DNA from: Aquimarina sediminis | GTDB lineage: Bacteria; Bacteroidota; Bacteroidia; Flavobacteriales; Flavobacteriaceae | Reading direction: 5' to 3' | Assembly: GCF_002895435.1 (NCBI RefSeq) | Contig: NZ_POYJ01000010.1 | Coordinates: 155,167 to 219,166 of the forward strand | Length of the DNA stretch: 64,000 nucleotides | Shown: positions 51,903 through 61,780 of the stretch, one piece after another | How positions within the stretch are numbered: position 1 is the first letter of the stretch | How the letters are laid out: every line of letters begins with the position of its first letter | Program-made: the position numbers and the translations under genes | Notes under the pieces: model-generated | The model's database searches: none | Seen by the model: the letters and a program-made list of their open reading frames with translations, nothing else | Told to the model about the DNA's origin: nothing

Positions 51903-54860
51903 TTATTTAAAAGACATTGTTAAACCTAGTGTAAACGTGCGAGCTCTTGGATATGCAGAATAGTCAATTCCTAAAGAAGGTACGCCGCCTATACTCTTAT
52001 CAACGTTAACTTCTGGATCCTGACCACTATAGTCTGTAAAAGTTAATAAATTTTGACCAGTTACAGAAATTCTAAGATCATCTAAATATTTTAACTTATC
52101 TGTATTAAAAGTATACCCCAATACCATATTCTGTAACCTAACAAAAGAACCATCTTCTAAGAATCTTGTAGAAACATTATTTCCATTTGTTGGACTCTCG
52201 TTGCTGTTAGCTACATCTCTTGTAACATTTTTACCACCATTAATTAGTGATCCTTTTAAGAATAATGCATTACGATTATTATTGTAAATGTACCCTCCTA
52301 TCTGACCTGCAAAAAACAAACTCAAATCCCAATTTTTATAATTCAATGTATTTGTAAACCCAAAAGTATAATCTGGCAATGGGCTTTTTCCTATTAATCG
52401 GGCTGGCTCTTCTATACTAGCCCCATCACTGTCAAAACCTTTAAACTCACTTAGAAAGTATGAATACAAAGGCTCTCCTTGGGTAATCACTTGTACAAAA
52501 GCACCTGTTAGCCCCTGGCCGCTAATGGCTCCCGTTTGTATTCTTCTATCTATTTTGGTAACTTCATTTTTATTGAAGCTAATATTAAAATTAGTTGTCC
52601 AATTAAAGTCCTCACTTTCAATAATATCTCCTTCAATATTAAATTCTAATCCAGTGTTTTGAACCTCTGCATCTAAATTACCAAAGAAAAATGATGCAGG
52701 AGCAGGCTCAGCTGTATCTAAACGCAATAACAAGTCTTTTGTAATTTTATCATAAAAATCTATTGATCCTCTTAATCTACCATCAAAAAAACCAAAATCA
52801 ATACCTGCATTATACTGTGTTGTCGACTCCCACTTAAGGTCAGGGTTTCCAAATCTTGGAGCTGATAGGTTATTATTTGAATCAAATCTTTGCAATACAA
52901 TCTGGCTACCTCCATCAAATTCCTGATTTCCTGTAATCCCATACCCTAATCTTAACTTAAGGTCACTAAATGAATCTGGGATAAATTCTTCGTCAGATAA
53001 TCTCCAGGCAAATGCAACTGATGGAAAGTATCCATATCTATTGTTTTCTCCAAATTTACTGGATCCATCTGCTCTAAGTGTACCTGTTAGGATGTATTTA
53101 TCCATTAAAGTATAATTGATTCTTCCGAAGTAAGATTGAATTTCATCTTTTGTTGCAATACTTCCGGCACTAGCAGTACCACCAATACTATATTGAGCTG
53201 ATTCAAGATTGTTTAACATCACATTAAGGTCGGTAGATTGAAAATTAGTAGCACTAAATGTTCTTCCTTTGACTTTAAAGCTTTGATAAGAATACCCAGC
53301 AAGAGCATTTATACTATGAATATCTCCAAATTCCTTTTTGTAATTAAGTGTATGTTCTAATAATAAATTTGAAGAAAACACAGTAGAAACAGATGCTATC
53401 CCAAGACCAGCTACTCTCGCAACATTGAGGTCTCCTGATAAGGCACTCTGTCTTTCCGAATTTGATCTATCTACCCCAAAGTTTAGCTTATAGGATAAGC
53501 CTTTCATAAGTTCAAGTTCGGCAGAAAAATCTCCTAAAACTCTAAACGTATTCGTTCTATCTGTTGTAAGTCCTAGTATCGCAGCGGGATTACGTTCGTT
53601 TATATCCGGTTGGGCAAAAGTTCCATCAGCATTATAAATAGGTCTGGTTGGATTTGCTCTCCAAGCTCCACTTAATATATCTCCTGTAAACCCTGCATCG
53701 TTGGATATCTGAGGGTTTTGATCCAATATATTAGTTCCTGCTGCGAAAGCTTTAATATTAAGCCTGTCATTAAACAATTTATAAGAAGTATTTATTGTTC
53801 CCGTGTACATTTTCATACCACTACCTTCTACAATACCTTCTTGATCTGTTGTTCCTGCTGATAAATGATAAATTGATTTTCCATCATCGCTTCCTCCTCC
53901 ATATGAGAGGTAATGGTTTTTACTTAGAGCAGTTCTGAAAATCACATCTTGCCAATCTGTACTACTCCCAAAATCTAAGGCAGGGTCTACAAAAGTTCTA
54001 AACTCATCAGCATCTAACAGGTCTAATTTTTCTGTAATTGTACTAGCACTCACTGATGTCGTATATGTTAATGCTCCAGACCCTGATTTTCCTTTTTTGG
54101 TTGTAATCATAATCACTCCATTAGCTCCTCTTGATCCATAAATTGCAGTTGCCGATGCATCCTTTAGTATTGCTATATTGGCTATATCATTGGGATTAAT
54201 AAAAGACAATGGGTTTTTAGCGGTTGTGTTTCCTAAGCCATTATCATTGCTTCCTACATTGGCTCCAGTGGGAGAAACTCCTATCCCATTTAATGGTACT
54301 CCATTAACTACATATAATGGTCCATTACCACTTCTTACAGAGGATGTTCCTCTTACTCTTACATTTACACTTCCACCCGGTTCTCCTCCATCAGAAGTAA
54401 TCTGAACACCAGGGGTTCTTCCTTGTATCAACTGTTCTGGGGAAGAAATTGCTCCCGCATTAAAATCTTTCGCTTGTAAAGTTGATATCGCTCCTGTAAC
54501 ATCCTTTTTTGCCACAGACCCATATCCTACTAATACAACCTGCTCTAATTCGGCAGAGTCTTCTTCTAAATCAACATTAATAACCGTTTGATTATTAACT
54601 GGTATTTCAACAGTCTTAAACCCCAAATAGCTAAATACAATAACTGCATCAGGTGCTACATTAGAAATGGTATAATTCCCATCAAAATCGGTAACTGATC
54701 CATTATCAGTTCCTCGAACTATTATATTTACTCCAGGTATTACTCCTCCACTGCCAGAGACAGTACCTTTTACGGTTATATTATCTTGCGCTACGGTGGT
54801 TATTCCCATTAGCAAAAATCCCAAGCTAAAAAGGAGATTTTTCGGTAATATGTTTATCAT
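51903..54860 (-). CDS. SusC/RagA-family TonB-linked outer-membrane protein
   Basis: 985 residues. Signal peptide (LLFSLGFLLMGITTVAQ), carboxypeptidase-like domain (VKGTVSGSGGVIPGVNIIVRG), TonB-box-like LVGYGSVAKKDVTGAIS, plug (VRVRGTSSVRSGNGPLYVVN and KDASATAIYGSRGANGVI), and a barrel ending TFTLGLTMSFK. It pairs with SusD just downstream. It is strongly similar over its length to the STN-bearing SusC upstream in the same block, indicating a duplication. Confidence 0.95.
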   Translation of the reverse strand: MINILPKNLLFSLGFLLMGITTVAQDNITVKGTVSGSGGVIPGVNIIVRGTDNGSVTDFDGNYTISNVAPDAVIVFSYLGFKTVEIPVNNQTVINVDLEEDSAELEQVVLVGYGSVAKKDVTGAISTLQAKDFNAGAISSPEQLIQGRTPGVQITSDGGEPGGSVNVRVRGTSSVRSGNGPLYVVNGVPLNGIGVSPTGANVGSNDNGLGNTTAKNPLSFINPNDIANIAILKDASATAIYGSRGANGVIMITTKKGKSGSGALTYTTSVSASTITEKLDLLDADEFRTFVDPALDFGSSTDWQDVIFRTALSKNHYLSYGGGSDDGKSIYHLSAGTTDQEGIVEGSGMKMYTGTINTSYKLFNDRLNIKAFAAGTNILDQNPQISNDAGFTGDILSGAWRANPTRPIYNADGTFAQPDINERNPAAILGLTTDRTNTFRVLGDFSAELELMKGLSYKLNFGVDRSNSERQSALSGDLNVARVAGLGIASVSTVFSSNLLLEHTLNYKKEFGDIHSINALAGYSYQSFKVKGRTFSATNFQSTDLNVMLNNLESAQYSIGGTASAGSIATKDEIQSYFGRINYTLMDKYILTGTLRADGSSKFGENNRYGYFPSVAFAWRLSDEEFIPDSFSDLKLRLGYGITGNQEFDGGSQIVLQRFDSNNNLSAPRFGNPDLKWESTTQYNAGIDFGFFDGRLRGSIDFYDKITKDLLLRLDTAEPAPASFFFGNLDAEVQNTGLEFNIEGDIIESEDFNWTTNFNISFNKNEVTKIDRRIQTGAISGQGLTGAFVQVITQGEPLYSYFLSEFKGFDSDGASIEEPARLIGKSPLPDYTFGFTNTLNYKNWDLSLFFAGQIGGYIYNNNRNALFLKGSLINGGKNVTRDVANSNESPTNGNNVSTRFLEDGSFVRLQNMVLGYTFNTDKLKYLDDLRISVTGQNLLTFTDYSGQDPEVNVDKSIGGVPSLGIDYSAYPRARTFTLGLTMSFK

Positions 54861-55179
54861 AATTTTAAAAATTTAGTTTAGTTAATTTTACTTGGTTAAT
54901 TTCTTTTTGAATATCCTAATGAACACCTAATATTTAATCAGGTCAAAGTCATAAAATTCTCTTCCTTCTTGTTCTCATTAACAAGAAGAAGTAATTAATG
55001 AAACTGATAATATCACTATTAGTCATTTGTAATCTTCTCCTTGTCAAATCATTGAGAACAAAAAAAATTAACAACTTATCAATTGGCTACAATTCATACT
55101 AATTAGAATACAAAAGAATTTATAGGAAATAATAACTCTATACTATAACTACTACTATCTCCTGATTCCATTTGTTTCT
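54861..55179. other. 319-bp region between SusC and the second FecR gene
   Basis: Contains a perfect 9-bp inverted repeat with arms CTTCTTGTT (54965-54973) and AACAAGAAG (54980-54988) around a 6-nt loop, between the stop of FecR-2 and the start of SusC. No U-run follows on the minus strand, so terminator or 5' leader structure both remain open. No TAnnTTTG box was found and no gene is seen. Confidence 0.4.
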
Positions 55180-56280
55180 TTACTTCATTGGCTTATTAGT
55201 TTTAGAGGTTATAATTATTTCACTTTTATTTACTTTATAGTTGAAAGGAATATTTTGAGAAAAAACATTTAGTAGGTGTTCTATCCCTTTTTTAGAATCA
55301 AATTTTCCAGTAAAACTTTCGTTATTTAAATCAGGGTATTTATTTATTATTTTAATATTATAGTTACGTTCTATTCTTCTTACTACCTGTGTAAAATTTT
55401 CATTTTTAAAATATAGATAACCTTCAATCCAGGCTATAGAATTGATAGCCTTAACTGATGTTAGTTTGATTTCATTATTATTTTTTTGATATACCGCTTT
55501 CTGATTTGGATGCATTATTTGCATCTCGTTTTTTGATTTAGAATTTTGTTGCTGAACACCGACTTTTCCTTCAATAAGAGTTATCGAACTTTTTGGGTCT
55601 TCGGGGTACGCAGACACATTAAATTTTGTTCCTAGTACAGTGGTTTTTAAAGCCCAAGATTCAACTATAAATGGTTTTTCCTTGTTTTTTGTAACATCAA
55701 AATAAGCTTCGCCTTTTAGTACAACTTTTCTTTCCTGAGTGTATTTAAAATCAGTAGGAATTTGTATACTGGATGACGCATTTAAAAAAACTTTGGTACC
55801 GTCTACTAGTACCATATTAAAAGTTTTTCCTTTGGGAACATTTATTGATATATATTCTATCTCATTGGAGATATTATCTATAATGCTGTCATTTTTCTGA
55901 AGATCAAAAACAATGTGTTCTTCTATTACCTTAATCTCACCATTAGTATCTGTAATAGTAATTTCGTTTAAGTAATTCGAGAAAATTTTATTATTCTCAT
56001 ACGAGATAAAATAAAGAAAAGTGGACACCCCAAATAAGACGATAAGAATCGCGGCGTATTTAACAACCTGTGCCAATGAATAGTTTTTCTTACTTCTATC
56101 TGCTTCAACACATTTTTTCTTTAATTTATAAAATTGATCCTTATCATAAATTATATATTCATTTAGATTATATTCTTGCAAACACTTTTTTTTCTGAAAA
56201 GAATCCAAAAACCCAGAGAGTATCTTCTGCTCTTTTTTAGAAGCAGAATTATCCAGGTATTTTTTAATAAGTTTTTTCAT
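55180..56280 (-). CDS. FecR-family anti-sigma regulator (second copy)
   Basis: 366 residues. One membrane helix (YAAILIVLFGVSTFLYFI) separates a short cytoplasmic part from a periplasmic FecR domain with VPKGKTFNMVLVDGTKVFLNASSSI and GEAYFDVTKNKEKPFIVES, and a C-terminal STN-like domain (FTGKFDSKKGIEHLLNVFSQNI). Such proteins signal from an outer-membrane receptor to an ECF sigma factor. It has no adjacent sigma gene of its own; the only one is 5 kb upstream beyond FecR-1 and the STN-SusC gene. Confidence 0.9.
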   Translation of the reverse strand: MKKLIKKYLDNSASKKEQKILSGFLDSFQKKKCLQEYNLNEYIIYDKDQFYKLKKKCVEADRSKKNYSLAQVVKYAAILIVLFGVSTFLYFISYENNKIFSNYLNEITITDTNGEIKVIEEHIVFDLQKNDSIIDNISNEIEYISINVPKGKTFNMVLVDGTKVFLNASSSIQIPTDFKYTQERKVVLKGEAYFDVTKNKEKPFIVESWALKTTVLGTKFNVSAYPEDPKSSITLIEGKVGVQQQNSKSKNEMQIMHPNQKAVYQKNNNEIKLTSVKAINSIAWIEGYLYFKNENFTQVVRRIERNYNIKIINKYPDLNNESFTGKFDSKKGIEHLLNVFSQNIPFNYKVNKSEIIITSKTNKPMK

Positions 56281-56647
56281 TTACAGACGTGTTATTCTTT
56301 CTAAATCAATACTATATCGTTTGAGAAGTTAACGCATTAATTAAGTAACATGAAATCGAAAATGGTACACCTCTGATATCATTTTTTTTTTAAAAGATCA
56401 CTCAAAAAGAAACAATAATTCACTTTTTTGTAGTTATATCAAGGGATAGGAGAGATAATTTATTTCTGATAAAAAAATAAAAAAACACACCTTTTTGAGC
56501 TAAAAGGTTTATAAGTTTGAAAATAGTGAGAATTACTTTGGACTAAAAAACCAAGAAATTTATCTTTAATCACTTTATAAATTTAATACTCAAAAATTTA
56601 TTTGAGTTATTCGTATCAGATCGATAATTAAGGAAATAAAAAAGAAA
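56281..56647. other. 367-bp region between the STN-SusC and second FecR genes
   Basis: Holds the terminator at 56470-56508 and a second weak hairpin near 56589 (arms ACTCAAA/TTTGAGT). The part close to FecR-2 must carry its promoter, but no clear TAnnTTTG box was recognised. No open frame of note. Confidence 0.45.
56470..56508 (-). terminator. intrinsic terminator after the STN-SusC gene
   Basis: On the minus strand, arms ACCTTTT and AAAAGGT (56508-56502 and 56495-56489) enclose a 6-nt loop, followed by GTGTTTTTTTATTTTTTT. It lies about 140 bp past the STN-SusC stop and separates the sigma/FecR-1/STN-SusC unit from the FecR-2 unit. Confidence 0.75.
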
Positions 56648-59600
56648 TTATTTAAAAGTTACTAAGAAACCAAAGTTAAAGGAACGTTCTTTTGGATAAG
56701 CAGAATAATCGATCCCCAAAGATGGAACTCCATCAATACTTTTGTCGATATTTACTTCGGGATCCTGACCACTATAATTTGTAATTGTATATAAGTTTTT
56801 TGCTGTTAATGACAATTTAAAATAATCAACATATTTAAGATTATGAGTATTAAAGGTATATCCTAATTCAATGTTTTGAAATCTAAGATAGGATCCATCT
56901 TCTAAAAACCTTGTCGATACATTATTGGAATTTTCACTGTTTTCATTCCCAAAAGCAACATCATGAGTTACATTTCTACCTCCATTAATCAAAGCTCCTT
57001 TTAGAAAAAAAGCATTTGTATTATTATTATAAATATGAGCACCTACTTGTCCTGATAAGAAAACATTTAAATTCCATTTTTTATAAACTACAGAATTATA
57101 CCACCCAAAACTATAATCTGGAAACGGTGTCTTATCAACAAAAACAGGTTCCCCTCCATTATTAAAAACGTTAAATCCGTTATCATCCAGTCCTTTAAAA
57201 TCGCTTAAAAAATATGAATAAAGTGGTCTTCCTTGAGTTATTACTTGTGTATACGCACCTGTTAATCCTTGACCATTAATAGCTCCTGTTGATATTACTC
57301 TATCAATCTTAGTCACTTCATTTTTATTAATACTTATATTAAATGCAGACATCCATTTAAATTCCTTTTTGTCAATTATTGTTGACTCTATATCAAACTC
57401 AATTCCTTTATTAACAATCTCTGCATCTATATTTTTAAACAAGAACTCGGCTGGAGCGGGTTCTGCACTCTCTGTTCTTATCAAAAGATCTTTAGTTTTT
57501 TTGGTGTATAGATCGATACTGCCTCGCACTCTGTTTTTAAACAACGTATAGTCTATTCCTACATTAAATTGAGTTGTTGTTTCCCATTTTAGGTCAGGAT
57601 TTTCGAAACGTAAGTTTTGTAGTTGATTATTACTTCCAAAACGTTGAAATCTTAGTTGATTACCTCCTTCAAAATCTTGATTTCCTGTTATTCCAAATCC
57701 CAATCTCAATTTTAAATTGTCTATTACTTCAGGGATAAAACTCTCTTCAGAAATCCTCCAGGCAACCCCCAAAGAGGGGAAATATCCATATTTATTGTTT
57801 ACTCCAAATCTACTAGATCCATCTGCTCTCAGTGTAGTAGTAAAAATATATTTATCAATAAAAGAGTAATTAACTCTACCAAAGAAAGATTGAAACTCGT
57901 CGATAGCTTTATTGCTTCCTATTTTAATAGACCCTGGGATATTCGTCTGAACCGACTCTAGATTATTAAGCATCACATTTATATCAGAAGTCTGAAAATT
58001 AGTTGCTTCTATCCTCTTCGTTTTCAATTTTAATTTTTGATATGAATACCCAAAAACAGTACTAAATCGATGCTGTCCCGCAAATGTTTTGGTATATTTT
58101 AAAGTATGATCTATTAAAAGATTTGAAGAAAGCACATCGGATATGGTAGCTCTTCCTAACCCTTGTATTCTGGATATATTAAGATCTCTAGAAATTGCAC
58201 TTTGCCTTTCTGAATTGTATCGTCCCAAGCCAAAACCAAAACCATAGGAAAAATTTTTACCTAGTTTTAAATCTGCAGAAAGATTTCCTAAAAAATTAAA
58301 AGTGTTTGTCTTATCCTCGGTGTACTCAATAACTGCGGCAAGATTTCTATCATTTTCATTTGGTTGAAAAAATGATCCATCTGCATTAAAAATAGGGCGA
58401 GTAGGATTTGATATCCAGGCACCACTTAACAAATCCCCATTGGCTCCTGCATCATTAGAAATTTGAGGATTTTGATCTAAAACATTTGCCCCAATAGCTG
58501 AGATTCTAATATTTAACTTATCATCTAGTATTTTATGAGTTGTATTTATTGTTCCTGAATATTTCTGGATTCCACTATCTTCAATAATTCCTTCTTGATC
58601 CATAATTCCAAGGGATAGTCTATACCCTGTTTTTTCATTCTTATCATTCCCTTCGAATGAAATATTATGGTTGTTATTAAACGCAGTTCTAAAAATTACA
58701 TCCTGCCAATCAGTACTGCTTCCAAAATCTAAAGAAGGGTCAACAAATTCTCTAAATTCCTTTGGAGATAGAATATTAACTTTTTTAGTTATAGTACTTA
58801 TTCCCACAAAAGAACTATAATGTAATCGCATACCTTTTCCTCCCTCTTTTGTTTTAATAATAATCACTCCATTTGCTCCTCTAGACCCATAAATTGCTGT
58901 TGCTGAAGCATCTTTTAAAACATCTATGCTTTCTATATCATTAGGATCGATAAAGTTTAATGGATTTCTAGAGGTCGTATTTCCTTGCCCATCATCACTA
59001 CTACCTATATTGGTTCCTGTAGGAGAAATAGCAAAAGAAGATAGAGGAATTCCATTCACTACAAATAGAGGACCATTACCATTTCTTATCGACGAGGTCC
59101 CCCGAATTCTAAGAGTTATGCTTGTTCCTGGCTCTCCAGAGTCCAAAATCCCTTGTACACCTGCTATTCGTCCTTGTAATAGTTGTTGAGGTGAAATTGC
59201 ACTTTCACGACTAACATGTTTCATATTTAGAGAAGATATAGCTCCCGTAACATCTTTTTTTCTAAAGGTATCATACCCCACTAATACTATTTCATCTATA
59301 TCTGTTGTTTCTTCATATAAAACGACATTAATAGATCTTCTTTTATTTAACGGTACTTCTTTGGTAACATATCCTAAATAACTAAAAATCAATATTGATT
59401 TGGGATCAACTTTTTGAATCAAAAAATTACCTTTAATATCAGAAACTGTACCTTTTGTGCTGCTTTTAACATAGATATTAACTTCACTTAATGGTTGCCC
59501 CTTATCATTCTTTACATTTCCAATAATTACAAAATCATTCTTTTTGGTAATTGGGGTTTTTGCGTTTGTATTTACTTCTTCTTTTTTCACCAAAATCACC

Positions 59601-59869
59601 TGATTCCCTATAATACTATAGCTTATAGGAGTATTCTTTAATATAATCTCTAAAATCTTTGTTATAGACTCTTCTATTACATTTATTGATATCTTCTCAA
59701 TTTTTTGAATCTGAGATTTTCTATAAAAAAACCTATAATCAGTCTTTTCCTCAATTTGATCAAAAATTGATACCACAGAGGTCTCTGTTAATGTTAAAGT
59801 TATTTTTTCTTCTTGAGAAAATGTTAAATTAAAAAAGAAGAATATATATAAAAGAAATGTATATCGCAT
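56648..59869 (-). CDS. SusC-like receptor with N-terminal STN signalling domain
   Basis: 1073 residues. Signal peptide, then a secretin/TonB N-terminal (STN) domain (ITLTLTETSVVSIFDQIEEKTDYRF ... LEIILKNTPISYSIIGNQVILVKK), the carboxypeptidase-like domain (VIGNVKNDKGQPLSEVNIYVKS), plug (RIRGTSSIRNGNGPLFVVN) and barrel ending RSFNFGFLVTFK. The STN domain lets receptors talk to FecR/ECF sigma systems; FecR-1 and the sigma gene are directly upstream. There is no SusD gene beside it. Clearly paralogous to the downstream SusC, with many shared stretches such as FGSSTDWQDVIFRTA. Confidence 0.95.
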   Translation of the reverse strand: MRYTFLLYIFFFFNLTFSQEEKITLTLTETSVVSIFDQIEEKTDYRFFYRKSQIQKIEKISINVIEESITKILEIILKNTPISYSIIGNQVILVKKEEVNTNAKTPITKKNDFVIIGNVKNDKGQPLSEVNIYVKSSTKGTVSDIKGNFLIQKVDPKSILIFSYLGYVTKEVPLNKRRSINVVLYEETTDIDEIVLVGYDTFRKKDVTGAISSLNMKHVSRESAISPQQLLQGRIAGVQGILDSGEPGTSITLRIRGTSSIRNGNGPLFVVNGIPLSSFAISPTGTNIGSSDDGQGNTTSRNPLNFIDPNDIESIDVLKDASATAIYGSRGANGVIIIKTKEGGKGMRLHYSSFVGISTITKKVNILSPKEFREFVDPSLDFGSSTDWQDVIFRTAFNNNHNISFEGNDKNEKTGYRLSLGIMDQEGIIEDSGIQKYSGTINTTHKILDDKLNIRISAIGANVLDQNPQISNDAGANGDLLSGAWISNPTRPIFNADGSFFQPNENDRNLAAVIEYTEDKTNTFNFLGNLSADLKLGKNFSYGFGFGLGRYNSERQSAISRDLNISRIQGLGRATISDVLSSNLLIDHTLKYTKTFAGQHRFSTVFGYSYQKLKLKTKRIEATNFQTSDINVMLNNLESVQTNIPGSIKIGSNKAIDEFQSFFGRVNYSFIDKYIFTTTLRADGSSRFGVNNKYGYFPSLGVAWRISEESFIPEVIDNLKLRLGFGITGNQDFEGGNQLRFQRFGSNNQLQNLRFENPDLKWETTTQFNVGIDYTLFKNRVRGSIDLYTKKTKDLLIRTESAEPAPAEFLFKNIDAEIVNKGIEFDIESTIIDKKEFKWMSAFNISINKNEVTKIDRVISTGAINGQGLTGAYTQVITQGRPLYSYFLSDFKGLDDNGFNVFNNGGEPVFVDKTPFPDYSFGWYNSVVYKKWNLNVFLSGQVGAHIYNNNTNAFFLKGALINGGRNVTHDVAFGNENSENSNNVSTRFLEDGSYLRFQNIELGYTFNTHNLKYVDYFKLSLTAKNLYTITNYSGQDPEVNIDKSIDGVPSLGIDYSAYPKERSFNFGFLVTFK

Positions 59870-59903
59870 TTTAAAACCTTAATTGAAGATCAGGTCAACT
59901 ACA

Positions 59904-61010
59904 TTAGTTTAAAACAGGGTTAATAACCACTTCGTTATTTTTTATAGAAAAATCAAATGGATAATTCTCTGAAAAAACTGTAAGTATATACTCCAAACCT
60001 TCTTTCATTTCAAATTCTCCTGTAAATTTTTCTTCAGATAAATTACTATAATTATTGGTTATTGTAACATTAAAAGACCGTTCTAATTCATTTATTAAAT
60101 CATCAAATCTCTCATCATCAATATACAATATACCTTGCGTCCAACCAATACTTCTCTTTGCATTGGCTTTGGATATGGTAATTTTATCATCAATTTTAGT
60201 ATATATAGCAACTTCGTCCGGGATCAGCATTATCTCTTTATTATTAGCATGCTTTCCTTTCATAAATACACCTACCTTACCACTTAAAAGTGAGATTCCT
60301 TCATTTCTTTCATTTTCATAAGCGGATACATTAAACTTGGTTCCGTATACTTTTACATTTAAATCATTAGCTGCTACAACAAAAGGCTTAAACGAATCTT
60401 TAACTACCTCAAAATAAGCTTCTCCTGATAAAAAAACTTGTCTTTCTTGGGAATTTTGAAAATTATTCAAAAATCTTAATTCACTATCAGCATTTACATA
60501 AACACCTGTCCCATCTGAAAGAATAACCTTATATTTTTTACCCCTTGGGACATGTAATGTAATGTATTTATTTATGCTTTTTTTTGTATCTCCCATAGCA
60601 AAGGGATCTTGTTCCTTGGTCAAATCAAGTATTGTAGTTTCTTCAAAGGTTTTAGAGTTTCCATCTTCAGATAGCAATGTAACTTTTTCAAAATCACCCT
60701 TTACATTAATAGGGTTTATCAAATAAAAAAACATGCCAACACCAATTAATACAACAAAAATCGCCGCATATCGATACCATACATTAGTATTATTCTTTTT
60801 TATTGGTGTTTGTTCTTGAGATTTTATTTGGTTCTTTAATTTATCAAACTCTGATGGGTTATAATCATCCTCGTCTGAAGGTTTCCATTCCTCCCAAGAA
60901 GTATCTTTCTGGTAAGAATCCAAGAAAATATCTACAATCTTTTCATCTTTAGAAGAAATTTCATCCTTCAAAAAATCACTAATGATTTTATTTTTATCAG
61001 TCTTGCTCAT
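59904..61010 (-). CDS. FecR-family anti-sigma regulator (first copy)
   Basis: 368 residues. Helix YAAIFVVLIGVGMFFYLI, FecR domain (VPRGKKYKVILSDGTGVYVNADSELRF and GEAYFEVVKDSFKPFVVAAND) and a C-terminal STN-like part (FTGEFEMKEGLEYILTVFSENYP). 40 bp after the sigma gene, 34 bp before STN-SusC, forming the classical sigma-FecR-receptor signalling unit. Paralogue of the second FecR. Confidence 0.93.
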   Translation of the reverse strand: MSKTDKNKIISDFLKDEISSKDEKIVDIFLDSYQKDTSWEEWKPSDEDDYNPSEFDKLKNQIKSQEQTPIKKNNTNVWYRYAAIFVVLIGVGMFFYLINPINVKGDFEKVTLLSEDGNSKTFEETTILDLTKEQDPFAMGDTKKSINKYITLHVPRGKKYKVILSDGTGVYVNADSELRFLNNFQNSQERQVFLSGEAYFEVVKDSFKPFVVAANDLNVKVYGTKFNVSAYENERNEGISLLSGKVGVFMKGKHANNKEIMLIPDEVAIYTKIDDKITISKANAKRSIGWTQGILYIDDERFDDLINELERSFNVTITNNYSNLSEEKFTGEFEMKEGLEYILTVFSENYPFDFSIKNNEVVINPVLN

Positions 61011-61050
61011 TGCTCTTCTATATACATATTAAAAAATAGTATGTTTTATT

Positions 61051-61602
61051 TCACGGTAGTAAAAATTTTCTTTCTATTAATTTAGCTCTTATTAGCTTCA
61101 AAGCCTTAGATATTTGATTTTTAACCCCTTGTACAGAAATCCCAAGTTCTTTAGCTATTTCTTTATTTGATTTATTTTCAAACCTACTTAGTAAAAAAAT
61201 ATACTTACATCTATCCGGGAGTTCTTCTATACATTTCTTTATATATGTTTCAAGTTCTGTATATTCCATAGTATCATTAATTTCTATGGTATCCTGAATC
61301 AAATTAAATCTGGTTAGATTTTCTTTTGATAAAGAATTTTTTCTAAAATGATTAAATATTTGAAATTTTATAGCTTTAAACAAAAAAGCAGATAGGTTTT
61401 CTATTTCTCTACTTGTCTTTTTATTCCAAATATCAAGAAAAATATTCTGAACCAAATCTTCACAGATTTGTCTTTTCTTTAAAACATTTAAAGCATAACT
61501 AAACATTTTACCAGAATAACGCTTGTAAATTTCGTCAAACGCCAACTCCTCTCCTTGATATAATAACAAGGTTAATTCACTATCAGTATAGATTTTTTTC
61601 AT
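61051..61602 (-). CDS. ECF sigma factor of the SusC/FecR system
   Basis: 183 residues, FecI/RpoE-like. Region 2: AFDEIYKRYSGKMFSYALNVL and EDLVQNIFLDIWNKK; region 4: LPDRCKYIFLLSRFENKSNKEIAKELGISVQGVKNQISKAL. First gene of the minus-strand block. Its promoter has TAAATTTG (minus strand 61640-61633), a full TAnnTTTG match, so its own transcription does not need an ECF-type promoter. Confidence 0.93.
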   Translation of the reverse strand: MKKIYTDSELTLLLYQGEELAFDEIYKRYSGKMFSYALNVLKKRQICEDLVQNIFLDIWNKKTSREIENLSAFLFKAIKFQIFNHFRKNSLSKENLTRFNLIQDTIEINDTMEYTELETYIKKCIEELPDRCKYIFLLSRFENKSNKEIAKELGISVQGVKNQISKALKLIRAKLIERKFLLP

Positions 61603-61632
61603 TTTCCACCGATAAATTTACATAAAAAAATA

Positions 61633-61640
61633 CAAATTTA
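61633..61640 (-). promoter_or_regulatory. -7 box before the ECF sigma gene
   Basis: TAAATTTG on the minus strand, 31 bp before the ATG at 61602, matches the TAnnTTTG consensus for housekeeping promoters of Bacteroidota. A -33 TTTG was not confirmed. Confidence 0.5.
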
Positions 61641-61780
61641 TTTTTTTTATGAGAAGCTGGTAAAAAATAACCTATTACTCTAATTATAGTTTCTAAAAAA
61701 CGATGTGTTGTTTTTAAGTCTACTTTCTGTAATATGATCCTGTAAACACTGTATAATTATATTTTGACACTTTAAAGTTT

